Source: DASSKO01 sp035690425 (GTDB lineage: Bacteria; Actinomycetota; Actinomycetes; Propionibacteriales; Nocardioidaceae). Taken from it: 49,115 nt of DNA. How positions within the stretch are numbered: the stretch's first letter is position 1; every line of letters starts with the position of its first letter. The notes under the pieces were generated by a model. That model was not told the DNA's origin. It searched no databases and saw nothing but the letters and a program-made list of their open reading frames with translations. Of this stretch, positions 15,293-25,924 are shown piece after piece. Where the stretch lies: NCBI GenBank assembly GCA_035690425.1, contig DASSKO010000160.1:1-49115 (forward strand), in the 5' to 3' direction. A program made the translations under genes and the position numbers.

Positions 15293-15794
15293 GTTGTTTC
15301 ACCTCCGGGTGCTTCGACGCCGGCATTGCCCGGGACCCCGCAGGCAGCACCGTGTCGAGACGTGAGAACGTCGAGGACCCTGAATAGCCGGGAGATCCTG
15401 CTTATCCACAGGTGGCGGCAGGCAACGTCCGAGGTCACTGCCGATCGTGCGGGCCTGCCGTCAGAAGCGGGCAATAGCTGAGACGTGCCCTGGGTGTTCT
15501 CTCGGCGGGTCGTCACGGGGCGTGCGACTGCGGACACGGAGCCGAACTCACCACCGCAGATGCTGAGATCTAGGCAGCGCGTATGCGTATGCGCATTCTC
15601 GGTCATATCGAGCAGTGTTTCAGTGTGCGCTCACCGGGGGACAGATGTGTCGTTTGTTCAGACCCGAGGGGTCGAGCAGATACGCCATATTTGCGCTACC
15701 GTTATAGGCGGCAATTCCACTCGGGGATATATGCCGAGCTTTTTCGACGCGGGTCGCGGCCAACGGTCCGCCCCAACTGAAGGGAAAACAACGA
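15293..15794. other. Long intergenic region upstream of lsr2
   Basis: No gene with coding character was found in these 502 bases. The right half is clearly less GC-rich than the window (ATATTTGCG, TTATAGG, GATATATG around 15685-15733), which would suit binding by Lsr2 itself and autoregulation. A perfect TTATCCACA (DnaA-box sequence) lies at 15402-15410 as a single copy. An ATGCGTATGCGCAT stretch near 15586 is nearly self-complementary. I could not place a convincing -35/-10 pair. Confidence 0.5.
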
Positions 15795-16124
15795 ATGGCT
15801 CAGCGACTAAAGGTCGAGCTCATCGACGACATCGACGGCACCGACGCCGACGAGACCGTGACCTTTTCGGTCGACGGGGTCTCCTACGAGATCGACCTGT
15901 CGACCAAGAACGCCGCCAAGATGCGGGACAGCCTCGCCCTGTACGTCGGCTCTGCCCGCAAGGTCGGTGGGCGACGCCGACGGGGCAGCGGCTCGGGCGC
16001 GAGTCGCTCCGGCGGAACCAACACCGCCGAGATCCGCGACTGGGCCCGCAGCAGCGGCTACGAGGTGTCCGAGCGGGGACGCATCCCCGCCGAGATCCGG
16101 CAGGCCTACGAGGCCGCACACTGA
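15795..16124 (+). CDS. lsr2: Lsr2 nucleoid-associated protein
   Basis: 109 residues. Lsr2 is the H-NS-like silencer of actinobacteria that coats AT-rich and foreign DNA. The N-terminal dimerisation domain MAQRLKVELIDDIDGTDADE followed by TVTFSVDGVSYEIDLSTKNA is typical. A basic Gly/Ser/Arg linker (residues 52-75) follows, then the DNA-binding domain with EIRDWARSSGYEVSERGRIP, in which RGR is the AT-hook-like minor-groove contact. Length is normal. GAAGGG lies upstream of the ATG with a long spacer. It is followed by clpC, as in mycobacteria. Accessory genes elsewhere in this window, such as the RES module, are plausible targets. Confidence 0.96.
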   Translation: MAQRLKVELIDDIDGTDADETVTFSVDGVSYEIDLSTKNAAKMRDSLALYVGSARKVGGRRRRGSGSGASRSGGTNTAEIRDWARSSGYEVSERGRIPAEIRQAYEAAH

Positions 16125-16175
16125 CCGGGCGCGAGCAGCGCCCTCCGCAGCGGGCCCGCGCCTGACCAGGGCTGT

Positions 16176-16194
16176 TGTTCGCTGCGGGCGTAAC
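16176..16194. promoter_or_regulatory. Possible ClgR operator upstream of clpC
   Basis: TTCGCTGCGGGCGTAAC fits the CGCT-N3-GGCG half-site pattern of the ClgR regulator, which activates clp genes in corynebacteria and streptomycetes. Only the central A of the published consensus is absent. It lies about 100 bases upstream of the predicted clpC -35 box. Single-site evidence only. Confidence 0.4.
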
Positions 16195-16291
16195 CGGGGG
16201 CGCCGCGGGAACAATGCAGGTCACCGACCGGTTGGGTCCGTATGCGGCCGCCCGCCGGCAACAATCTGCCCACCGAGGCTGAAGTGCCGGG

Positions 16292-16319
16292 TTGGCTGGT
16301 CGATGAGTCGGACTAGAGT
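16292..16319 (+). promoter_or_regulatory. Predicted clpC promoter
   Basis: TTGGCT at 16292-16297 and TAGAGT at 16314-16319 are separated by 16 bases, a good match to actinobacterial housekeeping promoters. The start of transcription would fall near 16326, giving a leader of about 70 bases before the clpC ATG. Confidence 0.45.
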
Positions 16320-16397
16320 GGTCAGTCGAAGGCGTGGCCCCCGACGTACCCGCGAAATGCCACGCCGCAGTGAGGCCCAGCAAGGAGTGTTGAGCAG

Positions 16398-18896
<2,499 letters not shown>

Positions 18897-18918
18897 GCCG
18901 GTCCGTGTGATCGAGGAG

Positions 18919-18951
18919 AGGCCCCGGCATCCGTACAGGGTGTCGGGGCCT
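18919..18951. terminator. Terminator hairpin after clpC
   Basis: Arms AGGCCCCGGCATCC (18919-18932) and GGGTGTCGGGGCCT (18938-18951) pair over 14 positions, two of them wobble pairs on the plus-strand RNA, around a five-base loop. It lies 22 bases after the clpC stop and before the convergent stop of the next gene, so it may serve both directions. Confidence 0.75.
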
Positions 18952-18969
18952 TGCCCCGTCCGGCGGGGG

Positions 18970-19776
18970 TCAGCTTGCGAGCCGCTCCGGCAGCACGAAG
19001 CCACGCCGGCGGCCGTCCTGGTCCTCGACGTAGCCCACCACGGAGCCATCGGCGCACACCCCGGTCGCCGACGACCGGCGGCTGCCGGCGAACCGCAGGT
19101 CGATGCACTGTCTGCGGCTGCCGTCGAACGCCATCGCGTGACTGCTGACGCCGGCCCGGTAATGGCCGGCCAGGTGCAGGCGGTCACCGGCGAGGGCCGA
19201 CCACTGACGCGCGGCTGGCTGCCAGGTCGGCTCCGGGGCCAGGTGCAGGTGGTTCGGCTGCCCGATCAGCAGTGGTGGCTGCCCTCCTCTGGGACGGCCC
19301 ACAGCCACGACCGTGCCATCGTCGTCGATGTCGAGCACGTACGCCGAGTTGACCGGCCGGAACTCGGTGCCGTCGAGGACGAAGCCGTGCATCTCACCGT
19401 CGCGGTCCTGCCAGCAGCCAGCGAGCTGTCCGTGCCGGTTGATGCCGGTGACCCAGGTGTGTGCCGCACCGGGATGGTCGACGGGACGGGTCCGTACCCC
19501 GTCATGGACGAACCCATGGTGCCGGCCACGGGTGTCGGTGTAGTCGCCGGCCACCGTGCCGTCGTCGGTGATCCGCTGCGCGAAGGTGTCCATCGCGCCC
19601 GGGATCTCCAACACGTGCTGGACCCGGTCGGTGTCCTGGCGGAAGGCGTGCACCCGATGCCCGGAGCGAAAGACTCCGACGACCTCGCCGGCACGGTTGG
19701 TGGCGTTGACCACGGTGGAGTGGCCGAGGACGGAGACCCATTCCACCCCGGTGCCGTGGTTGACGTGGCGCTGCAT
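18970..19776 (-). CDS. HAF-repeat (beta-propeller-like) protein
   Basis: 268 residues built from about six repeats of 40 residues with the core G-x-x-x-G-x-x...HGF, for example INRHGQLAGCWQDRDGEMHG, ITDDGTVAGDYTDTRGRHHG and VCADGSVVGYVEDQDGRRRG. This is the HAF repeat pattern, named for its His-Ala/Gly-Phe motif, found in proteins that probably fold as beta-propellers. Many relatives are secreted, but this one has no signal peptide: its N-terminus is polar (MQRHVNHGTGVEW). The role is unknown. It converges on clpC, with the terminator between them, and about 200 bases without a gene separate its start from mutY. Confidence 0.75.
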   Translation of the reverse strand: MQRHVNHGTGVEWVSVLGHSTVVNATNRAGEVVGVFRSGHRVHAFRQDTDRVQHVLEIPGAMDTFAQRITDDGTVAGDYTDTRGRHHGFVHDGVRTRPVDHPGAAHTWVTGINRHGQLAGCWQDRDGEMHGFVLDGTEFRPVNSAYVLDIDDDGTVVAVGRPRGGQPPLLIGQPNHLHLAPEPTWQPAARQWSALAGDRLHLAGHYRAGVSSHAMAFDGSRRQCIDLRFAGSRRSSATGVCADGSVVGYVEDQDGRRRGFVLPERLAS

Positions 19777-19978
19777 CTGCTCGTCCCCGTGTCTGTCAGG
19801 TGCGTGGTGGGCGTGCCGGAACTATATGCACAACGCGACAGGACATGAACCGAGCGTTAGCGAATCGTTGTTGAAGTCGTGCCGCTGCGCGCCTGGCGGG
19901 GCTGTTCCTGTGGATTGGAAGCACGCAGCGGCTGGCGGGTGGCGGGCGTGCGCGCGGGGCGTGACGCTGCGAGCGCGT

Positions 19979-20878
19979 TCAGGGCCCGCCGGGAAGCCGG
20001 TACATCTGGTCGCCGAGCGGTTCGACGAGGCCGTCGGCGACCAGCGCGTCGAGTGCACGGTCTCGTTGCAGGCCGTCGTTCCACACCTGCTCGAGTCGGG
20101 AGCGGTGCACCGCGTCTTCGTCGTCGCGGAGTACGGCGAGCAGACGGCCTCGGCACTGCCGGTCCGTGCCGGCGTAGGTCTGCCCGCGGCGCGGTGGGCC
20201 GTCGTGCGCGGGCGAGCCGGCCAGCCGCCAGGCACACTGCGTGGCCAGCGGACAGCGCGCGCAGCCGGGTGAGCGCGCCGTGCACAGCAGTGCGCCCAGC
20301 TCCATCGCGGCGACCGACCACCGGGCCGCCTCGGCGTCGTCGTCCGGCAGCACCGATGCACCCAGTCGGCGCTCCGCCGCGTTGACGGCGTCAGCAGGAA
20401 ACTCTGCTGCGGTGATCGCGCGGGCGAGCACCCTGCGCACGTTGGTGTCGAGTACGACGTGGCGGCGGCCGAAGGCGAAGGAGGCGACGGCCGCAGCCGT
20501 GTAGTCACCGACCCCTGGAAGGGCCCGCAGCTCGTCGTACTCGCTGGGCACGGACCCGCCGTGCCGGTCGCGGATGGCGCCGGCGGCGGCGTGCAGCCGT
20601 AACGCCCGACGTGGGTAGCCCAGCCGCCCCCAGGCTCGCACGGCAGCGCCTGCCGGCTCGGCGGCCAAGGCGGTCGGCGTCGGCCACGTCTGCAACCACG
20701 CCTGGTGCACCGGCAGCACGCGGGCCACGGGCGTCTGCTGCAACATGAACTCGCTGACCAGCACCGACCAGGCCGACGCCTCGCCGCGCCGCCAGGGCAG
20801 GTCGCGGGCGTGGTCGTCGTACCAGTCCAGCAGCGGCTGGTGCAGCGCAGAGGCAGGCATCGGCACCGATCCTGCCAT
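19979..20878 (-). CDS. mutY: A/G-specific adenine glycosylase, short form
   Basis: 299 residues. MutY removes adenine mispaired with 8-oxoguanine. The helix-hairpin-helix LPGVGDYTAAAVASFAFG is followed by the catalytic Asp in VVLDTNVRRVLAR. EFMLQQTPVARVLP is the family's N-terminal signature. The 4Fe-4S cluster ligands are visible as C-x6-C-x2-C-x5-C in CTARSPGCARCPLATQC. The NUDIX-like C-terminal domain that recognises 8-oxoguanine in E. coli is missing, as in other short actinobacterial forms; a winged-helix-like tail is seen instead. A second in-frame ATG lies six codons in. It is divergent from the membrane-protein gene. Confidence 0.95.
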   Translation of the reverse strand: MAGSVPMPASALHQPLLDWYDDHARDLPWRRGEASAWSVLVSEFMLQQTPVARVLPVHQAWLQTWPTPTALAAEPAGAAVRAWGRLGYPRRALRLHAAAGAIRDRHGGSVPSEYDELRALPGVGDYTAAAVASFAFGRRHVVLDTNVRRVLARAITAAEFPADAVNAAERRLGASVLPDDDAEAARWSVAAMELGALLCTARSPGCARCPLATQCAWRLAGSPAHDGPPRRGQTYAGTDRQCRGRLLAVLRDDEDAVHRSRLEQVWNDGLQRDRALDALVADGLVEPLGDQMYRLPGGP

Positions 20879-20931
20879 GCCCGCGGTGTGGCACCGACCA
20901 ATGGCCGGCGTCGCGGATTACTGTGCCTGCC

Positions 20932-21639
20932 ATGAGCAACGGGGCGAGGCCACGGGGGCGCGAACCGGCTGCGGTCTATCGGCGGCGGCGCATCGTCGTG
21001 CTGGCCGTGGTGGTCGCTCTGGTGGCGCTGCTCTGGTGGTGGCTCGGCGGTGACAACGAGTCCGCGCCGAGCACCCGGCCGGCTGCGGCCGTCGACCGGC
21101 CGGAGCCGAGCGAGGCGGCCACGGCTGCAGAGAAACGCCATGTGGACAAGAAGAAACCTAGACGACCGAAGCAGCGGATCAGCACCGAGCTGGCGGCACC
21201 GCGGGGCAGCTGTGACGTCGCAGACGTGGTGGCGGTCCCCGACGTCGCCGACGCCGAGACCCGTGGCCCCGTTCCGCTGCGGCTCGGGCTCTCCACCACC
21301 GCGGGCAAGGCCTGCACGTTGCACCTGACCGCCGACATGCTGGCGCTGGACATCACCTCCGGTGACGAGCTGATCTGGCGCTCGAGCTACTGTCCCGACG
21401 TGCTCGACCCGCAGTCGCTCACACTGCGTCCGGGGTGGCTGAGCTATGTCGAGGCGACCTGGAGCGGGCGCCGGGGGAGTGCGGACTGCCTGGCCGCCAA
21501 CGAGTTCGCCGAGCCGGGCTACTACTGGGCCGAGGCCGCGGTCATCGGCGGCGAGCCGGCGCGCGGGCAGTTCGAGCTCGAGGCGCCCCCGCCCCCGCCG
21601 TCGAAGGCTCCGCGCGGCGAAAGCGAGGATCAGACGTAG
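20932..21639 (+). CDS. Single-pass membrane protein of unknown function
   Basis: About 235 residues. A short basic cytoplasmic segment (MSNGARPRGREP...YRRRR) is followed by one transmembrane helix, IVVLAVVVALVALLWWWLGG, then a Pro/Ala/Lys-rich linker and a soluble extracytoplasmic domain of about 140 residues. That domain has four Cys (SCDVADV, ACTLHL, YCPDV, DCLAANEF) that could form two disulfides, and looks beta-rich. The tail is Pro-rich. The start is the ATG at 20932 or a GTG three codons upstream. Its last ten bases overlap the convergent disA gene. Such proteins are common in actinobacteria next to mutY/disA; I do not recognise a function. Confidence 0.75.
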   Translation: MSNGARPRGREPAAVYRRRRIVVLAVVVALVALLWWWLGGDNESAPSTRPAAAVDRPEPSEAATAAEKRHVDKKKPRRPKQRISTELAAPRGSCDVADVVAVPDVADAETRGPVPLRLGLSTTAGKACTLHLTADMLALDITSGDELIWRSSYCPDVLDPQSLTLRPGWLSYVEATWSGRRGSADCLAANEFAEPGYYWAEAAVIGGEPARGQFELEAPPPPPSKAPRGESEDQT

Positions 21640-22709
21640 CGCTCGAGGATGCTGGACTCGGCGAGCCGGGACAGCCCCTCGCGCACACTGCGAGCGCGCA
21701 ACTCTCCGACGCCGTCGACGATCTGCAGATCGTCGATGCTCGCCGCAAGCAGCTTCTGCAGGTTGCCGAAGTGGTCCACCAGCCGGTCGACGACGGCGCC
21801 AGGCAGCCGCGGCACCTTCGCCAGCAGCCGGTAGCCCCGTGGCGTGATCGCGGTGTCGAGATGCTCCGGACCGCCGAGGGCCATCGCCCGGGCGACGGCG
21901 GCGACGTCGACCAGGTCGCCGGGAGACAGCCCTTCGACCTCGCGCAGCACCGTGTCGGCGTCCTTGCCACGCCGCACCGGCAGGTAGTCGCGCACGACGA
22001 GCTCACGCTCGCCGTCGACTCCGGAGACCAGTTCGTCGAGCTGGAGCGACAACAGCCGGCCGTCGGTGCCGAGCTCGACGACGTAGCCCTCGATCTCACG
22101 AGCAATGCGCAGGACCATCTCCAGGCGTTGGGCGACCGACGCCACGTCGCGCACCGTCACCAGGTCTTCGATCTCCAGCGCCGACAGGGTGCCCGACACC
22201 TCGTCGAGGCGCAGCTTGTAGCGCTCCAACGTCGCCAGCGCCTGGTTGGCCCGCGACAGGATCTGGCCGGAATCCTCCAGCACATAACGGGTGTCACCGA
22301 CGTACACGGCGATCAGCTGCATCGACTGCGACACCGAGATGACCGGCAGCTTGGTCTGCCGGGCCACCCGGTCGGCCGTGCGGTGCCGGGTGCCGGTCTC
22401 GTCGGTGTGGATGGAGGGGTCAGGCATCAGGTGCACACCGGCCCGGATAATCCGGGTCGCGTCCCGATCGAGGATGATCGCGCCGTCCATCTTGGCCAGC
22501 TCGCGCAGCCCCGTCGCCGAGAACGGCACGTCCAGGCTGAACCCACCGGTGCTGACCGACTCGACCGTGCGGTCGTGGCCGAGCACCAGAAGCCCGCCGG
22601 TGCGCCCGCGCAGGATCCGCTCCAGCCCCTCGCGCAGCTCGGTGCCGGGTGCGATCGTGGCCAGCGTCGCGCGCAGCCGGGCATCGCTGCTGTGCTTGTC
22701 GTTGGCCAC
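21630..22709 (-). CDS. disA: DNA integrity scanning protein, diadenylate cyclase
   Basis: 359 residues from a GTG start with GGGGAG upstream. DisA makes c-di-AMP from two ATP and scans DNA for branched structures. The cyclase domain shows KMDGAIILDRD (DGA motif) and TGTRHRTADRVA (RHR motif). A helical spine follows, and the C-terminal helix-hairpin-helix domain (LPGAVVDRLVDHFGNLQKLL) binds DNA. DisA activity falls when it meets Holliday junctions, and RadA is its usual neighbour and partner. Here radA lies 4 kb upstream on the same strand with several genes in between. It overlaps the convergent membrane-protein gene by ten bases. Confidence 0.97.
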   Translation of the reverse strand: MANDKHSSDARLRATLATIAPGTELREGLERILRGRTGGLLVLGHDRTVESVSTGGFSLDVPFSATGLRELAKMDGAIILDRDATRIIRAGVHLMPDPSIHTDETGTRHRTADRVARQTKLPVISVSQSMQLIAVYVGDTRYVLEDSGQILSRANQALATLERYKLRLDEVSGTLSALEIEDLVTVRDVASVAQRLEMVLRIAREIEGYVVELGTDGRLLSLQLDELVSGVDGERELVVRDYLPVRRGKDADTVLREVEGLSPGDLVDVAAVARAMALGGPEHLDTAITPRGYRLLAKVPRLPGAVVDRLVDHFGNLQKLLAASIDDLQIVDGVGELRARSVREGLSRLAESSILERYV

Positions 22710-22786
22710 TGCGCTCCCCGCCCATCGATGACGTCGTCGACAGTCTAGAGCTTCCCCATCTGTAGAGCCTGGTAATACGTTGCCGT

Positions 22787-23653
22787 ATGCGACCCGCGAT
22801 CCGCGTCGGTATCTCGGGGTGGACCTATCCGCCGTGGCGTGGGCGGTTCTACCCGTCCGGCCTGGTGCAGCGACGAGAGCTCGAGTACGCCGCGGCGCGC
22901 GTCAGCTCGATCGAGCTCAACGGTTCTTTCTACTCGTTACAGCTGCCTTCGTCGTACCAGCGCTGGTGCGACCAGACGCCATCCGGATTCGTGTTCGCGG
23001 TGAAGGGCGGACGGTTCATCACCCACATGAAGAAGCTCGCCGGCGTGGAGTCGGCGCTGGCCAACTTCTTCGCGTCCGGTGTGCTGGCGTTGGGCGACAA
23101 GCTGGGCCCGGTGCTGTGGCAGCTCCCGCCGACGCTGGGCTTCGACGCCGACCGGCTCGCGGCGTTCTTCGCCCTGCTGCCGCGTACGACGGCCGAGGCC
23201 GCTGCGGTCGCCGCCGAGCACGATTCCCGGCTGGACGGCAGGGCCTGGACCACCGTCGACGTCGACCGGCCGCTGCGGCATGCGCTGGAGGTGCGGCACC
23301 CATCGTTCGAGACGGCGCAGTTCGTGCACCTGCTGCGGGCACACGACATCGGGCTGGTCTGTGCCGACACCGCCGGCCGGTGGCCGATGCTCGACGACGT
23401 GACCTCGGACTTCGTCTACGTGCGGCTGCACGGTGCCGAGGAACTCTACGCCAGCGGGTACGGGGGCGCGGCCCTGGACCGGTGGGCGGATCGACTCCGC
23501 ATCTGGCGGTCGGGGCGTACGCCGACCGACGGCCGGACTCTGGCGGATGCCGCACCGGTGCGGCCGCGAGCGGTCTACGTCTACTTCGACAACGATGTGA
23601 AGGTGCATGCGCCGTTCGACGCGATGGCATTGATCGAACGCCTCGGCTCGTAG
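22787..23653 (+). CDS. DUF72 family protein
   Basis: 288 residues. The family signature is clear: VGISGWTYPPWRGRFYPSGL, RVSSIELNGSFYSLQLPSSY, FVFAVKGGRFITHMKKL, GPVLWQLPPTLGFD and the C-terminal VYVYFDNDVKVHAP. The fold is a TIM barrel related to YecE; no activity is established. TAATAC, a good -10 box, ends only eight bases before the ATG and there is no ribosome binding site, so the transcript is probably leaderless. It diverges from disA across 77 bases. Confidence 0.92.
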   Translation: MRPAIRVGISGWTYPPWRGRFYPSGLVQRRELEYAAARVSSIELNGSFYSLQLPSSYQRWCDQTPSGFVFAVKGGRFITHMKKLAGVESALANFFASGVLALGDKLGPVLWQLPPTLGFDADRLAAFFALLPRTTAEAAAVAAEHDSRLDGRAWTTVDVDRPLRHALEVRHPSFETAQFVHLLRAHDIGLVCADTAGRWPMLDDVTSDFVYVRLHGAEELYASGYGGAALDRWADRLRIWRSGRTPTDGRTLADAAPVRPRAVYVYFDNDVKVHAPFDAMALIERLGS

Positions 23654-23718
23654 ACCCGCCGGGTACGCCGATCGGCGTACCCGGCCGGCAGGTGCCCGAG
23701 CCTGGGTGCCGTCCCCGC

Positions 23719-24360
23719 TCAGCGGGTGTTGCTCCAGTCGAACTCGTAGGAGATCCAGTTGGAGTCGTCGAAGGCCAGGGACAGACCCTCCACCTCGAGC
23801 GAGAACGACCCGACGCCGCACTCTCCCTTGCTCCAGATGAACCCATCGGGCAGCACGATGTGCGCTTCGTGCCGGTCGCCGGTGACCGGGTTCTTGAAGT
23901 AGTCGCCACGGGCACTGCCGATCCCCTCGACGGTCATCGACATGGTCAGCCCGTCTCCGTCGATGCTGATCGGTGCCTTGACCAACCCGGCCACCTCGAA
24001 GGTGCCACCGAGGATCTCCCACGGCATCCCGCCGAGCTGTCCGGTGAAGATCTGGGCGAGCGCGCCGACCTGCTGCTCGCTGGTCTCCGGGGAGACGATG
24101 AACACCGCCCGGCCGCCACCGTCGTGGATGGCGTGCGGCCAGTCGATTGCGGCGATGGCGGTGACGCCGCTGAGGTCGACGTCACCGCAGTGGCCCGAGG
24201 CGATCACGTTGCCGACAAACGCCTTGCAACTGCCGTCGGAAGAGCTGGGGAAGCCGGAGAAGTTGCAGGTACACCCGGGCTTGCAGTTGCAGAACTCGTA
24301 GCCCTTGCCTGCCACGTGGTACTGGGTGCGCTGCGTGGTCTCCGGCGCGGTCGCGGTCAT
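23719..24360 (-). CDS. DUF1326 protein with Cys cluster
   Basis: 213 residues. YEFCNCKPGCTCNFSGFPSS near residue 21 packs four Cys in ten residues and is the defining motif of DUF1326; another Cys follows (GSCKAF). The remaining part is beta-rich. The Cys cluster is typical of a metal-binding site, but no metal has been shown that I know of. The start is nine bases from the end of the DUF2182 gene upstream, so both form one operon. DUF1326 and DUF2182 are known to occur side by side, which implies one shared task, probably metal handling or a metal-dependent enzyme. Confidence 0.85.
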   Translation of the reverse strand: MTATAPETTQRTQYHVAGKGYEFCNCKPGCTCNFSGFPSSSDGSCKAFVGNVIASGHCGDVDLSGVTAIAAIDWPHAIHDGGGRAVFIVSPETSEQQVGALAQIFTGQLGGMPWEILGGTFEVAGLVKAPISIDGDGLTMSMTVEGIGSARGDYFKNPVTGDRHEAHIVLPDGFIWSKGECGVGSFSLEVEGLSLAFDDSNWISYEFDWSNTR

Positions 24361-24369
24361 GAGGACCTC

Positions 24370-25161
24370 CTAGATGCGGATGAGCGGTTGAAGCAATGGC
24401 GGCGAGGCGATCAGTGCCACGCCGAGGACGCCGGCGACGGCAGCGGACCCGCGTGCGACCGCTGCACCCCACGGAGCGAGCTTTTCGAGAGCGATGACGA
24501 CGGTGAGGGCAAGCGCCCAACCGAGTTGCATTCCGCCGAGCACGATGAGCACGGCCATCAGCGCCCAGCAGCAGCCCAGGCAGTACAGGCCGTGCCCGGC
24601 GCCGGCGGTGAACGCGGCCCGTGGACGAGACAGCCCGCCCCGGCGCGACAGGAAGAAGGTCATCGGCGAGCGGCAGTGCCGCAGGCACATCGCCTTGATC
24701 GGCGTCAGCTGGTAGGCCGCCGCCGCCAACAGCGTCACGCCGGTCAGGCGAGCCACCCAGGGCTCTCCTGCCATCAGCGAGTCGGAGACGGCGAGGGACA
24801 CGACGTAGGCCGGCACGCCAGAGACCGCCCACACCAGCAGATAGCCGGCGACAAAGACCGGTACGGCCGCGACGACACCCCGCCGCGCGGCCAGCGCGTA
24901 GAGGCCGACCACGGGGGCGACGGCCGGCAGCATCATCGCCACCATCATCAGCACCCACGCCGCCACGTACGCTACGGCGGTCATCCCCATCGCGCCGCCG
25001 GTGCCGCGGACGGTCATGGTCCATGCCACGGCGGCGACCACCAGGACGGGGAGGACTGCCCGCACGAGCACGCCGCGGCTGTCTCGAGCGAGCAGCGCGG
25101 TGACCGCGGTGCCCGAAGCTCGCGTAGTCGCTGTGGTCGCGGACTGTGTCCGGCTGTCCAT
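24370..25161 (-). CDS. DUF2182 integral membrane protein, predicted metal-binding
   Basis: 263 residues from ATG 25161, preceded by GGGGGGC. About six transmembrane helices are visible, starting with GVLVRAVLPVLVVAAVAW; WVLMMVAMMLPAVAPVV is the family's core helix with the WxxMMxAMM pattern. PIKAMCLRHCRSP and GHGLYCLGCCWALM carry paired Cys/His residues, the reason the family is called metal-binding. It lies in the cytoplasmic membrane. It is the first gene of an operon with the DUF1326 gene. The promoter region contains a perfect 12-base palindrome. Confidence 0.85.
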   Translation of the reverse strand: MDSRTQSATTATTRASGTAVTALLARDSRGVLVRAVLPVLVVAAVAWTMTVRGTGGAMGMTAVAYVAAWVLMMVAMMLPAVAPVVGLYALAARRGVVAAVPVFVAGYLLVWAVSGVPAYVVSLAVSDSLMAGEPWVARLTGVTLLAAAAYQLTPIKAMCLRHCRSPMTFFLSRRGGLSRPRAAFTAGAGHGLYCLGCCWALMAVLIVLGGMQLGWALALTVVIALEKLAPWGAAVARGSAAVAGVLGVALIASPPLLQPLIRI

Positions 25162-25195
25162 GGTGCCCCCCGGGCCGCTCAACGACCCTCCCTAC

Positions 25196-25207
25196 AGGTG
25201 TACACCT
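25196..25207. promoter_or_regulatory. Perfect palindrome in the DUF2182 promoter region
   Basis: AGGTGTACACCT is a perfect 12-base palindrome 35 bases upstream of the DUF2182 start codon. On the minus strand, GTGACA about 18 bases upstream and TACACC inside the palindrome could serve as -35 and -10 boxes, so a bound dimer would block the promoter. The regulator is not encoded next to it. Confidence 0.45.
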
Positions 25208-25273
25208 TCCAATCGGCCACTGTCACGACCTGACCGGACGCGCGGTGACCGGACCACGTGGCTGCCCGTGCAA

Positions 25274-25894
25274 CTACTCGAAGCGGCTCGGATCCCCTGC
25301 GCCGTGCCGCAGCACCGTGGCCCGACCATCGGCGAACTCGACCACGGTCGTCGGCTCTGCGCCGCCTTCTCCGGAGTCGAGGACAGCGTCGACCTGGTGC
25401 TCGAGCCGCTCCTTGATCTCCCACCCTTGGGTCATCGGCTCAGCGTGCTCGGGCAGCAGCAACGTGCTGGACAGGATCGGCTCACCGAGCTCGGTCAACA
25501 GAGCCTGGGCTACGACGTGGTCGGGGATCCGGACACCGACCGTCCGCTTCTTCGGATGTAGCAGCCTGCGAGGCACCTCCCGAGTGGCAGGCAGGATGAA
25601 CGTATAGCTGCCCGGAGTGGCTGCCTTGATCGCTCGGAAGATCGTGTTGTCGACGTGCACGAACTGGCCCAGCTGCGCGAAGTCCTTGCATACCAGCGTG
25701 AAGTGGTGCTTGTCGTCGAGCTGGCGAATCTGCTTGATCCGGTCCTTACCTTCCCGGTTCCCCAGCTGGCAGCCGATGGCGAAGCAGGAGTCGGTGGGAT
25801 AGGCGACGAGTCCGCCGGAGCGGACGACGTCGACGACCTTGCTGATCGACCGCGGCTGGGGGTTGACCGGGTGCACATCGAAATATCTCGCCAT
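25274..25894 (-). CDS. Sua5/YciO/YrdC family protein
   Basis: 206 residues. GGLVAYPTDSCFAIGC and KDRIKQIRQLDDKHHFTLVC match the nucleotide-binding core of the family, whose Sua5 and YrdC members make threonylcarbamoyl-AMP for t6A tRNA modification. KKRTVGVRIPDHVVAQALL and PILSSTLLLPEH complete the KxR...S pattern. Sequence features resemble the YciO branch, which may have a different role, so I give no symbol. TAGGCT ends eight bases before the ATG and there is no ribosome site, suggesting its own leaderless transcript despite the coiled-coil gene upstream. Confidence 0.88.
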   Translation of the reverse strand: MARYFDVHPVNPQPRSISKVVDVVRSGGLVAYPTDSCFAIGCQLGNREGKDRIKQIRQLDDKHHFTLVCKDFAQLGQFVHVDNTIFRAIKAATPGSYTFILPATREVPRRLLHPKKRTVGVRIPDHVVAQALLTELGEPILSSTLLLPEHAEPMTQGWEIKERLEHQVDAVLDSGEGGAEPTTVVEFADGRATVLRHGAGDPSRFE

Positions 25895-25924
25895 CTCAGC
25901 AGCCTAGGCGCTGCGGCGACCGGG

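Noticed and set aside
15402..15410. A replication origin at the DnaA box
   Set aside because: Only one box is present, without dnaA, dnaN or a cluster of further boxes.
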